The notes beneath the pieces were generated by a model. It did no database searches. It was not told where the DNA came from and worked only from the letters and a program-made list of their open reading frames with translations. Source: CAKAHY01 sp963522175 (GTDB lineage Bacteria > Bacillota > Clostridia > Lachnospirales > Lachnospiraceae). From it: a stretch of 64,000 nucleotides of DNA. This document shows positions 43,581 through 52,041 of this stretch, piece by piece. Every line of letters begins with the position of its first letter. Position 1 is the first letter of the stretch. The translations under genes were made by a program, and so were the position numbers. The DNA lies in contig CAUQXC010000004.1 in assembly GCA_963522175.1 (NCBI GenBank), forward strand, positions 1 through 64,000. The letters run 5' to 3'.

Positions 43581-44531
43581 ATGCTTTTAATAAAAGGATT
43601 GGAAAAAAGATTCGGAAGCTTTAAGGCCTTACAGAATTTTGATCTTGATATCAAAGACAGAGCCCTATACGGACTTGTGGGGCAAAACGGAGCCGGGAAG
43701 ACTACGGCTATGAAGGTTATGACAGGCTTGTTGGCTTTTGATAAAGGTGAGGTCTGCATAGACGGAACAGATATTAAAAAAGATATAAAGAAGGTAAAAA
43801 TGAGCATAGGTTATGTTCCCGATACCTTCGGCATATATGAAAATATAAATATATATGAGTATATGGATTTTTTTGCATCCGCTTACGGTCTTACGGGACT
43901 AAGTTCGAGAAAAAGGATAATGAATTTGCTTGACAGAGTGGGTCTGTCGGCTAAGGCGGGCTTTTATGTCGACAGCTTGTCTAAGGGTATGCAACAAAGG
44001 CTAAGTCTTGCAAGGGCTCTGCTTCATGACCCGAAGTTTTTGATAATGGATGAGCCGACTGCCGGTATGGATCCGGGTTCAAGATATTCTTTTAAGGAAA
44101 TGATGAGACAACTTTGTGAAGACGGAAAAACCATACTACTCAGCTCGCATATACTGAGTGAGCTTTCCGAACTGTGTACCGATATAGGTATAATAGATAG
44201 GGGAAGTATGATAGCAACAGGTAAGATAGAAGACATAATGGAGAATATCGCAAGCTCCAGCCCTATAGAGGTCAGGATATTGAACGGTCAAAGTGTCGCG
44301 ATGGAAGTATTTCGCAGAAATGAACATGTTACAAGTATATCTCTTATAGATAAAACGTTTATGTTGGGCTTCACAGGCTCAAGGCTTGAAGAATCAAGGC
44401 TTTTATATGAACTCATAGAAAATGAGGTGCCGGTTTTGAGCTTTGTCAGAGAGGTTGGAAGTCTTGAAAGCTTCTTTATGCAGATGACGAATAAAAATAA
44501 GGAGAAGGTTATAGCGAAAAATGATTATTAA
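43581..44531 (+). CDS. ABC exporter ATPase (ABC-2 type)
   Basis: 316 aa. Walker A GQNGAGKTT, signature LSKGMQQRLSLARAL, Walker B FLIMDEPTAGMD, H-loop LLSSHILSE. The C-terminal 90 residues are typical of CcmA/NosF-like ATPases. SD AAGGAG. Overlaps the permease by 11 nt. Confidence 0.94.
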   Translation: MLLIKGLEKRFGSFKALQNFDLDIKDRALYGLVGQNGAGKTTAMKVMTGLLAFDKGEVCIDGTDIKKDIKKVKMSIGYVPDTFGIYENINIYEYMDFFASAYGLTGLSSRKRIMNLLDRVGLSAKAGFYVDSLSKGMQQRLSLARALLHDPKFLIMDEPTAGMDPGSRYSFKEMMRQLCEDGKTILLSSHILSELSELCTDIGIIDRGSMIATGKIEDIMENIASSSPIEVRILNGQSVAMEVFRRNEHVTSISLIDKTFMLGFTGSRLEESRLLYELIENEVPVLSFVREVGSLESFFMQMTNKNKEKVIAKNDY

Positions 44532-45387
44532 TCCTGTATACAAAAAAGAAAGTGCGATAACATGGAAGAGCTTAAGGCTTGTCCTTATTTTGTCAATGTT
44601 CAATTTGTTTTTGGCGATATATATGGTATCGAGAGTCAATGCGGAGATTAGAAATATGATCGTACTTTTGGAGGTTAATTACCGGGGCATACCTGCCATA
44701 TTTAAAAGTGTTGTATCTATAAGCTATGCTGTGGCTCTGCTTGTAAGTTCGGCTATCTCCGCGTCCGGTATAAGCTCTGAAATAGAAAGAAGAAGTCTTG
44801 ATATAATGCTCAGTACCGTGCTTACTCCCGCAGATATAGTTTTGGGGAAATTTATGACCTGTTTTTTTAATATTCTTATATATCTAGGTACGGGAATCCC
44901 TATATTCAGCTTTATATTTATGTACGGCGGCGTTTCGTTTATGGATTTTCTTATGATAATACTTGCTTATGTAATGGGAGCTTATCTTGTGATTTGTATG
45001 GGGCTGTTTTGCTCCGCCTTGTTGCAAAAAACCGGTGTGGCAAACTTTTTTTCTTACATGCTTTTGCTTGTGGTTTTTGTTTTAAGCCTTGCTTTACCTA
45101 AGGGGATTGAGACCTTATTGGATATAAATATTGATTTTTCGTCTATGGGAAACGGAATGGTTAGAAATGTTTTACTATTGAATCCTTTAAGTACATTCTA
45201 TATGTCCATTACAAGGATAAGCAAAAACGGAGTATTTTGGACAAGTTTGTTTTCACCTGTTGAAGTAATAACGGATACAGCTAATGCCGATTTATATTTT
45301 TTTAGCGGAATTTTTGCTCAATTTTTAGTCGGAGGAGTTTTTCTGTACATGGCAATAAGAAAAATTTCACCGAAAGTAGATCAATAG
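44521..45387 (+). CDS. ABC-2 type membrane permease
   Basis: 288 aa with about six spans (first LVLILSMFNLFLAIYMVS) and the typical ISSEIERRSLDIMLSTVLTP cytoplasmic segment followed by KFMTCFF. Works with the ATPase upstream and the large membrane protein. The substrate is unknown; the adjacent VanSR-like system may control it. Confidence 0.88.
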   Translation: MIINPVYKKESAITWKSLRLVLILSMFNLFLAIYMVSRVNAEIRNMIVLLEVNYRGIPAIFKSVVSISYAVALLVSSAISASGISSEIERRSLDIMLSTVLTPADIVLGKFMTCFFNILIYLGTGIPIFSFIFMYGGVSFMDFLMIILAYVMGAYLVICMGLFCSALLQKTGVANFFSYMLLLVVFVLSLALPKGIETLLDINIDFSSMGNGMVRNVLLLNPLSTFYMSITRISKNGVFWTSLFSPVEVITDTANADLYFFSGIFAQFLVGGVFLYMAIRKISPKVDQ

Positions 45388-45405
45388 AATAAGTATATAA
45401 AGACT

Positions 45406-45435
45406 TGCGGGTGCCGAATAATTTTGACACCCGCA
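45406..45435. terminator. Hairpin between converging genes
   Basis: TGCGGGTG (45406-45413) pairs with CACCCGCA (45428-45435). T runs on either side are weak. An alternative pairing AATAATT/AATTATT overlaps it. Confidence 0.55.
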
Positions 45436-45442
45436 GAATTAT

Positions 45443-46411
45443 TTATGTGTGCTTTACTTGAGGTGCTATGTAGACATCCTTAAGAGAAAGGCTTTCCTGT
45501 CCGGAAAAGCCGTAGCCCTCGTCATTTTCGGCTCTTCCGGTTTCCATAGAATATAAATCGGGAAGCTTTTCAAATTTAGCTATGGCATCGTCCAATACCC
45601 TGAGTATTTTATCCTTATCTTCGGGAAGTGTACCCCGAGTGCGGACATGAATCCAATCGTGGAAGCTGTCCCATTTTATAGGATGTTCGGGGCTTATATC
45701 AAGAAGCTCTATAAGTTTCCTTTCTTCTTTCAAGTTTTCAAGCTCGGTTGCAGGCTTAAAGCTTCCTTTTTCGATTTCCTTCATGAGCCTGTCGGCAGAC
45801 AGAAACATAGAAAAATTAACTACATTTTCGGGTTTCGTTATGCTGAGAAACTTAGCCATGGCTACGGCTGATTCTTCCCATCTTCCGCTTCCCGCCACAC
45901 CTGTCATAAAATGAGCGGCATAAGAAAAACCGGCTCGGGTAATCCTCTCAATTTGTGTATATGCTTCATCAGGATTGTGATCCTTATTCATGAAGTCAAG
46001 TACGTCAAAAAGGGCGCTTTCAATACCTATGTAGAGCTTGTTGTAACCCAGAGAATGAAGAATATTTAAATCCTCGTCGGATTTTTTACTTATACCGGTT
46101 ATTGTGGCATCGGAGTTAAATGTATTTGCGGCGGGAAAATAATCTTTTACGAGCCTAATTATTTCACTAAGCTCGGAGGCATTAAGCTCAAAGGCACTAC
46201 CGTCGCCGAAATAAATGAATTTAGGATTTCCGCCATGTGCTTTCACTCTTTTGAGCTCATTTTCTATATCGCTTAAGCTTATTTTTCTATACTTAAGATC
46301 CGTAAACAGACCGCAAAACTTGCATCCGTTATAAGGACAGCCGACAGTTACGGGTAACATAAATGCCTTTCTTTCCATGGGTCCTCTGCATATTCTTCCT
46401 TCGTAATCCAT
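45443..46411 (-). CDS. Radical SAM protein with CX4CX2C cluster motif
   Basis: 322 aa. Cluster motif VGCPYNGCKFCG reads C-x4-C-x2-C instead of the usual CX3CX2C; the same extended spacing is known from a group of radical SAM proteins of unclear function. The barrel goes on with FIYFGDGSAFEL (GGEP-like position), NSDATITGISK, KLYIGIESA. The C-terminal 60 residues are not recognised. The cofactor binds SAM; the substrate is unknown. A single gene with its own promoter sharing its -35 with thrC. Confidence 0.8.
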   Translation of the reverse strand: MDYEGRICRGPMERKAFMLPVTVGCPYNGCKFCGLFTDLKYRKISLSDIENELKRVKAHGGNPKFIYFGDGSAFELNASELSEIIRLVKDYFPAANTFNSDATITGISKKSDEDLNILHSLGYNKLYIGIESALFDVLDFMNKDHNPDEAYTQIERITRAGFSYAAHFMTGVAGSGRWEESAVAMAKFLSITKPENVVNFSMFLSADRLMKEIEKGSFKPATELENLKEERKLIELLDISPEHPIKWDSFHDWIHVRTRGTLPEDKDKILRVLDDAIAKFEKLPDLYSMETGRAENDEGYGFSGQESLSLKDVYIAPQVKHT

Positions 46412-46454
46412 AAAGCCTCCTTTCTCTATAAAACTTAAGCTACACTTTAATTCT

Positions 46455-46506
46455 ATTATACATTAAAGCCTGAGTTATTGCAAAATTCTAAAAGATGGTG
46501 TATCAT
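46455..46506. promoter_or_regulatory. Divergent promoters sharing one -35 hexamer
   Basis: The self-complementary hexamer TTGCAA (46478-46483) serves both ways. On the minus strand it is 17 nt from TATAAT (46455-46460, the radical SAM gene). On the plus strand it is 17 nt from TATCAT (46501-46506, thrC). RNA polymerase could occupy only one at a time. Confidence 0.65.
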
Positions 46507-46562
46507 TTTTATGTTAACATATCGTATATAGAAGGAACTTATTTAAAATCTGAAAAGTTTTC

Positions 46563-46612
46563 GGAAAGGAGTGCATGGTACAGCCCGGCTGAAGATATCG
46601 TGCAAATAAATT
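46563..46612 (+). promoter_or_regulatory. thrC leader: SD, hairpin with a decoy ATG, then the start codon
   Basis: The strong SD GGAAAGGAG (46563-46571) is 41 nt from the thrC ATG. In between, 46572-46580 pairs with 46596-46604 (9 bp, two wobbles) around an inner CAGC/GCTG hairpin. The 8 nt after the stem end at the ATG. A decoy ORF ATG-GTA-CAG-CCC-GGC-TGA (46575-46592) lies in the stem. Folding would bring the SD to the thrC start; unfolding would favour the decoy. Confidence 0.55.
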
Positions 46613-48103
46613 ATGAAAAATATTGTATATAGCAGTACAAGAGGGGGAGAAAAGGGTCTTAGCGCCTCCGAGGCTATACTTAAAGGCTTGGCTGACGACG
46701 GCGGTTTATTTATACCCGATGAAATACCCGCTTTTGACTTTGATATTAAAGATATAAAAGATAGAAGCTATCAGGAGATAGCATACGAGGTATTAAAGCT
46801 GTATTTAAGCGATTATACAAAAGAAGAGCTTGAATATTGCATAAAGAATGCCTATGATGAAAAATTTGACGATGAAAATATAGCTCCTATAGTTAAAGCC
46901 GATAAGGCTTATTACCTTGAACTTTTCCACGGAAGTACGATAGCCTTTAAGGATATGGCGCTTTCTATATTGCCGTATTTACTTACGACGGCGGCAAAAA
47001 AGAATAATGTAAAGGATAAGATAGTTATACTCACGGCTACCAGCGGTGATACCGGAAAAGCTGCCATGGCGGGTTTTGCGGATGTTGAAGGAACACAGAT
47101 CATAGTATTTTATCCGAAGGGCGGAGTAAGTAAGATCCAAGAGCTCCAGATGCGTACCCAAAAGGGTAATAATACGTCGGTGGTGGCGATACACGGTAAT
47201 TTTGATGATGCCCAAACGGGAGTCAAGAAGATATTTGAGGATAAGGAATTTGCCGGAAAGCTTAAGGAAAACGGTATAGTGCTTTCAAGCGCAAATTCGA
47301 TAAATATAGGCAGACTTGTTCCCCAGATAGCATATTATGTGTATGCCTATGCCAAGCTTTTGAATAACGGTGAAATAGAAGAAAACGAAAAGATAAATAT
47401 TTGTGTTCCCACAGGAAACTTCGGAAATGTGCTTGCAGCTTATATGGCAAAGCGTATGGGCTTACCTGTAAATAAGCTTATTGTTGCGGCAAATGAGAAC
47501 AAGGTTTTGGCAGACTTCTTTGATACCGGCGTTTATGACAGAAACAGGGAGTTTATACTTACTAGCTCTCCGTCTATGGATATTTTGATTTCAAGTAACT
47601 TGGAAAGACTTATTTACTTTGCAAATGATTGCGACAGTGCTGTGAACGCTTCTCTTATGAAGGAACTTTCTTCAAAGGGTGTTTATAAAGTCAGTGAAAA
47701 AGCAAAAAGCAATATGGATGACTTTGTTTCGGGTTATGCGACTGAAAAGAGGAATTTCTCCTACATCAAAAAGCTGTATGAGGATACTCATTACCTTATA
47801 GATACTCATACGGGGGTTGCAGCCTGTGTGTATGAAGAATATAAAAATAAAACTAAGGATGAGACTAAAACTGTAATAGCAAGTACGGCAAGCCCGTATA
47901 AATTTGCGGAGGCTGTTATGAGTGCTTTGCAGGACACCCAAGCTGCTAAGGATGAATGGGACATTGTGGATATGCTTCATAAGGCAAGTGATGTAGATAT
48001 CCCGAAAGCAATAAGTGAAATTAAGGATGCGAAGATTTTACACAATATGGAGTGTGATGTTAAAGATATGAAGAATATTGTAGAAAATATTTTGCATATA
48101 TAG
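46613..48103 (+). CDS. thrC: Threonine synthase
   Basis: 496 aa. PLP enzyme that turns O-phosphohomoserine into threonine. The N-terminal YSSTRGGEKGLSASEAIL and the PLP-lysine segment GSTIAFKDMALSILPYLL are clear, followed by TATSGDTGKAAMAGFAD (phosphate-binding loop). The start codon is fixed by the family N-terminus; it lacks its own nearby SD (see the leader). hom is encoded at the end of the window, separate from it. Confidence 0.95.
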   Translation: MKNIVYSSTRGGEKGLSASEAILKGLADDGGLFIPDEIPAFDFDIKDIKDRSYQEIAYEVLKLYLSDYTKEELEYCIKNAYDEKFDDENIAPIVKADKAYYLELFHGSTIAFKDMALSILPYLLTTAAKKNNVKDKIVILTATSGDTGKAAMAGFADVEGTQIIVFYPKGGVSKIQELQMRTQKGNNTSVVAIHGNFDDAQTGVKKIFEDKEFAGKLKENGIVLSSANSINIGRLVPQIAYYVYAYAKLLNNGEIEENEKINICVPTGNFGNVLAAYMAKRMGLPVNKLIVAANENKVLADFFDTGVYDRNREFILTSSPSMDILISSNLERLIYFANDCDSAVNASLMKELSSKGVYKVSEKAKSNMDDFVSGYATEKRNFSYIKKLYEDTHYLIDTHTGVAACVYEEYKNKTKDETKTVIASTASPYKFAEAVMSALQDTQAAKDEWDIVDMLHKASDVDIPKAISEIKDAKILHNMECDVKDMKNIVENILHI

Positions 48104-48138
48104 TATAATAACGTTGTTTTTATAACAAGGAGGTAATT

Positions 48139-49002
48139 ATGTTGGTTTCAGCAAGAGATATGCTTTTAAAAGCTAAAGAAGGACACTACGCGGTAGGTCA
48201 GTTTAATATTAACAATTTGGAGTGGACAAAGTCTATTTTACTTACGGCACAGGAGTTACAGTCACCTGTTATTCTGGGTGTTTCCGAGGGTGCCGGCAAG
48301 TACATGGCAGGCTATACAACAGTTGCCAATATGGTTAAGTGTATGATAAATGAGCTTAATATAACAGTTCCTGTGGCTCTTCACCTTGACCACGGCTCTC
48401 ATGAGGGTTGCCTTAAATGTATTGAAGCAGGTTTTTCTTCAATAATGTTTGACGGTTCACATTTCCCTATAGATGAAAACGTGGCAAAGACTACGGAGCT
48501 CGTTAAGATCGCACATGAAAAAGGAATTTCGATAGAGGCTGAGGTAGGCTCTATAGGCGGTGAGGAAGACGGAGTTGTAGGTGCCGGAGAATGTGCGGAT
48601 CCTGATGAGTGTGCAAAGATTGCAAATCTCGGAATAGATTTCCTTGCGGCAGGTATAGGAAATATTCATGGAAAGTACCCGGCAAACTGGCAGGGACTTA
48701 ATTTTGATGTACTTGCGGCTGTTCAGGCGGCTACAAACGGAATTCCGCTTGTATTGCACGGCGGTACAGGTATTCCTGAGGATATGATTAAGAAGGCTAT
48801 ATCATTGGGAGTTGCAAAAATAAATGTTAATACGGAATGCCAGTTATCATTTGCAGCAGCTACACGTAAGTATATAGAGGCGGGCAAGGATCTGGAAGGA
48901 AAAGGTTTTGACCCGAGAAAGCTCTTAAAACCGGGTGCAGATGCAATTATGCAGACTGTAAAGGAAAAGATGGAGTTGTTCGGATCTGTAGGTAAGGCAT
49001 AA
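48139..49002 (+). CDS. fba: Class II fructose-bisphosphate aldolase
   Basis: 287 aa. Zinc aldolase of glycolysis and gluconeogenesis. Metal and substrate residues in VALHLDHGSHEGC, SIEAEVGSIGGEEDG, GIGNIHGKY and VLHGGTGIPEDMI. SD AAGGAGG. The family also includes tagatose- and ketose-bisphosphate aldolases, but the sequence fits the fructose type. Follows thrC by 35 nt. Confidence 0.94.
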   Translation: MLVSARDMLLKAKEGHYAVGQFNINNLEWTKSILLTAQELQSPVILGVSEGAGKYMAGYTTVANMVKCMINELNITVPVALHLDHGSHEGCLKCIEAGFSSIMFDGSHFPIDENVAKTTELVKIAHEKGISIEAEVGSIGGEEDGVVGAGECADPDECAKIANLGIDFLAAGIGNIHGKYPANWQGLNFDVLAAVQAATNGIPLVLHGGTGIPEDMIKKAISLGVAKINVNTECQLSFAAATRKYIEAGKDLEGKGFDPRKLLKPGADAIMQTVKEKMELFGSVGKA

Positions 49003-49011
49003 ATTTTAAAC

Positions 49012-49041
49012 AGGTGTTCTCCCAAAGGCGGGGGAACACCT
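49012..49041 (+). terminator. Hairpin after fba
   Basis: AGGTGTTCTCCC (49012-49023) pairs with GGGGAACACCT plus one G (49030-49041), 12 bp. The T run that follows is short, so some transcripts may continue into glnN. Confidence 0.65.
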
Positions 49042-49071
49042 ATTTCTATAAAATAAAAAGCGGGAGATTAT

Positions 49072-51189
49072 ATGTGCAAGACAAATAGTATATCCGATTT
49101 TTTCGGTTGTAATGTGTTTAATGATGCTGTAATGCGAGAGAAATTGCCGAGTGATATATATAAGAAATTGAAAAAAACTATTGAAGACGGAGCCGAACTT
49201 GATTTCGGTATAGCGGGAGCCGTTGCTCATGCCATGAAAGAATGGGCTATAGAGCACGGAGCGACCCATTATACACATTGGTTTCAGCCTCTTACGGGAG
49301 TAACCGCCGAAAAACACGAGTCCTTCATATCAGCTCCCAATGCTCTTGGAAAGGTTATCATGGAGTTTTCAGCCAAGGAGCTTACAAAGGGAGAGTCCGA
49401 CGCTTCGAGCTTTCCGTCCGGAGGCTTGAGAGCCACATTTGAAGCAAGAGGATATACGGCGTGGGATTGTACATCCCCTGCATTTTTGCGAGAAGATGAA
49501 CTGGGAGTAACCTTGTGTATACCTACCGCTTTCTGTTCTTATAAGGGAGAGGCGCTTGATAAAAAAACGCCTTTACTCAGATCCATGCAGGCGATAAATG
49601 ACGAAGCACTCAGAATAGTAAGACTTTTCGGCAATACTACGGCAAAAAGGGTTATTACCTCTGTGGGTGCGGAGCAGGAATATTTTATAGTAGATAAAGA
49701 GAAGTATTTAAAAAGACCGGACCTCATCCATACGGGAAGAACGCTTTTCGGTGCTATGCCTCCTAAGGGGCAGGAGCTTGAAGATCATTACTACGGAAGT
49801 ATAAATGACAGAGTTGCCTCGTATATGAATGACATAAATCATGAGCTTTGGAAGCTGGGAGTACCTGCGAAAACTCAGCATAATGAAGTGGCTCCCGCTC
49901 AGCACGAGCTTGCTCCCGTTTATGAGCAGGCAAACAGAGCCTGCGATCATAATCAGCTTGTCATGGAGGTTATGAAAAAAGTTTCGGGAAGGCACGGACT
50001 AAGTTGCCTTTTACATGAAAAGCCTTTTGCGGGAGTAAACGGCTCGGGAAAACATAATAACTGGTCAATAACAACGGATACGGGAATAAATTTACTCAAT
50101 CCCGGAGATACGCCACATGAAAACATACAGTTTTTACTGGTTCTTGCCTGTATTGTAAAAGCTGTTGACGTGCATGCGGATCTTTTGAGAGAGTCGGCAG
50201 CCGTTGCCGGAAATGACCACAGACTTGGGGCAAGCGAAGCACCTCCCGCTATAATATCCATATTTGTGGGAGATCAGCTTGAAGATGTTATAGACCAGCT
50301 TATAGAAACGGGTTTGGCGACAAGGTCCAAAAAAGGCGGCGTATTGAAGACGGGTGTAAACACTCTTCCGGATTTTGAGAAGGATGCCACCGACAGAAAC
50401 AGAACTTCGCCCTTTGCTTTCACCAACAATAAATTTGAGTTCAGAATGGTGGGCTCTTCGGATTCGGTTGCTTCAAGCAACATAGTCTTAAATACCATAG
50501 TTGCCGAAAGCTTCAAAGAAGCTGCGGATGTGCTTGAAAAGGCTGAAAATTTTGACGAAGCTGTTCATGATATGATAAAAGAGCTTTTGAGCGAGCACAG
50601 AAGAATAGTGTTCAACGGAAACGGGTACTCGGAGGCTTGGGTTGAGGAAGCAAAAAGAAGAGGGCTTCCGAATATATCGTCTACAGTGGATGCTATACCC
50701 GCACTTACTACAGAGAAGGCGGTTAAGCTTTTTGAAAGCTTTAAGGTATTTACAAAAGCGGAGCTTGAATCAAGGCAGGAAATAGAGTACGAAAATTATG
50801 CAAAAATAATAAATATAGAATCAAGAACGATGTCGGATATGACAAACAGAATGATAATACCGGCTGTAATAAAGTTCGTTTCCAATGTGGCAAGTTCATT
50901 GAATTCGGTAGTAAGCGCCTGCCCGGATGCGGATGTAAGCGTGCAAAAAGAGCTTCTTCTTGAGTGTTCCGATTTGCTTTCGGAGCTTAAGCTTGCAAAC
51001 TCAAAGCTTGCAGAGCTTACGGAAGAGGCGATGCTTATACAGGATGCCAAGGAAAGAGCATTTGCATATAAAAATAAGGTTACAAAGGCTATGGAAAGCT
51101 TGAGAAAGCCGGCGGATAAGCTGGAAACTCTTGTGGATAAAGCGCTTTGGCCTATGCCGGACTACGGTGATTTGTTATTTGAAATTTAG
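49072..51189 (+). CDS. glnN: Glutamine synthetase, type III
   Basis: 705 aa, the length of the GSIII class (types I and II are 350-470). Typical segments: YTHWFQPLTGVTAEKHE, FPSGGLRATFEARGYTAWD, TSVGAEQEYFIVDK, APAQHELAPVYEQAN, GKHNNWSITTDTGINLL and NDHRLGASEAPPA. Makes glutamine from glutamate and ammonia. No PII or nitrogen regulator is adjacent. A TetR gene follows after 17 nt, perhaps cotranscribed. Confidence 0.95.
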   Translation: MCKTNSISDFFGCNVFNDAVMREKLPSDIYKKLKKTIEDGAELDFGIAGAVAHAMKEWAIEHGATHYTHWFQPLTGVTAEKHESFISAPNALGKVIMEFSAKELTKGESDASSFPSGGLRATFEARGYTAWDCTSPAFLREDELGVTLCIPTAFCSYKGEALDKKTPLLRSMQAINDEALRIVRLFGNTTAKRVITSVGAEQEYFIVDKEKYLKRPDLIHTGRTLFGAMPPKGQELEDHYYGSINDRVASYMNDINHELWKLGVPAKTQHNEVAPAQHELAPVYEQANRACDHNQLVMEVMKKVSGRHGLSCLLHEKPFAGVNGSGKHNNWSITTDTGINLLNPGDTPHENIQFLLVLACIVKAVDVHADLLRESAAVAGNDHRLGASEAPPAIISIFVGDQLEDVIDQLIETGLATRSKKGGVLKTGVNTLPDFEKDATDRNRTSPFAFTNNKFEFRMVGSSDSVASSNIVLNTIVAESFKEAADVLEKAENFDEAVHDMIKELLSEHRRIVFNGNGYSEAWVEEAKRRGLPNISSTVDAIPALTTEKAVKLFESFKVFTKAELESRQEIEYENYAKIINIESRTMSDMTNRMIIPAVIKFVSNVASSLNSVVSACPDADVSVQKELLLECSDLLSELKLANSKLAELTEEAMLIQDAKERAFAYKNKVTKAMESLRKPADKLETLVDKALWPMPDYGDLLFEI

Positions 51190-51206
51190 AGTTATATGGA
51201 GGGACT

Positions 51207-51794
51207 ATGTCAAGGCAGAGGCTTAAAAGCGAAGACAGAAAGGGGCAGATAAAGCAGGCGGCTTTGGAAATTTTCATTGATAAGGGTTTTTCAAAGACCA
51301 CTATGGATGATATAGTAAAAAGAGCGCTTATTTCAAAAGGCGGCTTGTATCATCATTACGGAAATAAAGAAGAAATCTTCAAGGACCTCATGGAAGACGG
51401 TATGTATTATAGGGAATCCGTGATTAAAGCTTATATGGAAAAAAATAAAAATCTGTCTAAGGAAGATTTGCTTGTTAATCTGCTCCTTGATAAAATGTTT
51501 GATACAAATCCTTATAAAACGTTGTATGTTGTTCTTTTGCGTGAAATGAGTACGAATTCCAAGCTGCGAGGCTTGTATGAAAAGGTAGTGCTTGAACAAA
51601 AAAAGATTTTTTTTAACTTTTGTGAAGAAATAGGAATAAAAGAGTACAGAAAGATGACGGGAGAGGTTTGGATGTTTTTCATAAATACTATGATGATGGG
51701 GGCCGGACTCATTGAAGAGGACGAAGAGGAGAAGGTGAGAAGCATGCTTTCCGTGATGCTTAAAGCGTATATGAAGGAAGAGTGCATTATATAG
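51207..51794 (+). CDS. TetR-family regulator
   Basis: 195 aa. N-terminal helix-turn-helix: IKQAALEIFIDKGFSKTTMD, then DIVKRALISKGGLYHHYGNKEEIF. The ligand-binding half is unassigned. Cotranscription with glnN is possible, so autoregulation or a link with nitrogen metabolism is possible but not shown. A strong terminator follows. Confidence 0.9.
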   Translation: MSRQRLKSEDRKGQIKQAALEIFIDKGFSKTTMDDIVKRALISKGGLYHHYGNKEEIFKDLMEDGMYYRESVIKAYMEKNKNLSKEDLLVNLLLDKMFDTNPYKTLYVVLLREMSTNSKLRGLYEKVVLEQKKIFFNFCEEIGIKEYRKMTGEVWMFFINTMMMGAGLIEEDEEEKVRSMLSVMLKAYMKEECII

Positions 51795-51811
51795 TTTTTT
51801 AAGGACCGAAG

Positions 51812-51839
51812 GAGCTGCGGTGTGTCGCGGCTCTTTTTT
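51812..51839 (+). terminator. Intrinsic terminator after the TetR gene
   Basis: GAGCTGCG (51812-51819) pairs with CGCGGCTC (51826-51833), with a six-T run. Confidence 0.88.
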
Positions 51840-51968
51840 ATGCCGATACGGCAAAATCAGTCCCCTTATTTTTTACATGATAAAAGCATTAAAAAGTTAT
51901 ATGACCGTTATGGTACGAATAAAGATAAAAGAAAGTTATATTTTTATGCTTCTCCTGTATAAGGTATA

Positions 51969-51997
51969 TTGAAAAGCAAAAAACCTTATGCTACAAT
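51969..51997 (+). promoter_or_regulatory. Promoter of the orphan sugar-binding protein gene
   Basis: TTGAAA (51969-51974), 17-nt spacer, TACAAT (51992-51997) preceded by TG in the extended position (TGCTACAAT). It is 45 nt before the ATG. Confidence 0.7.
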
Positions 51998-52041
51998 GTT
52001 TATAATATTTTTTGATTTGTGAATATTCCGGAGGTGATGTT

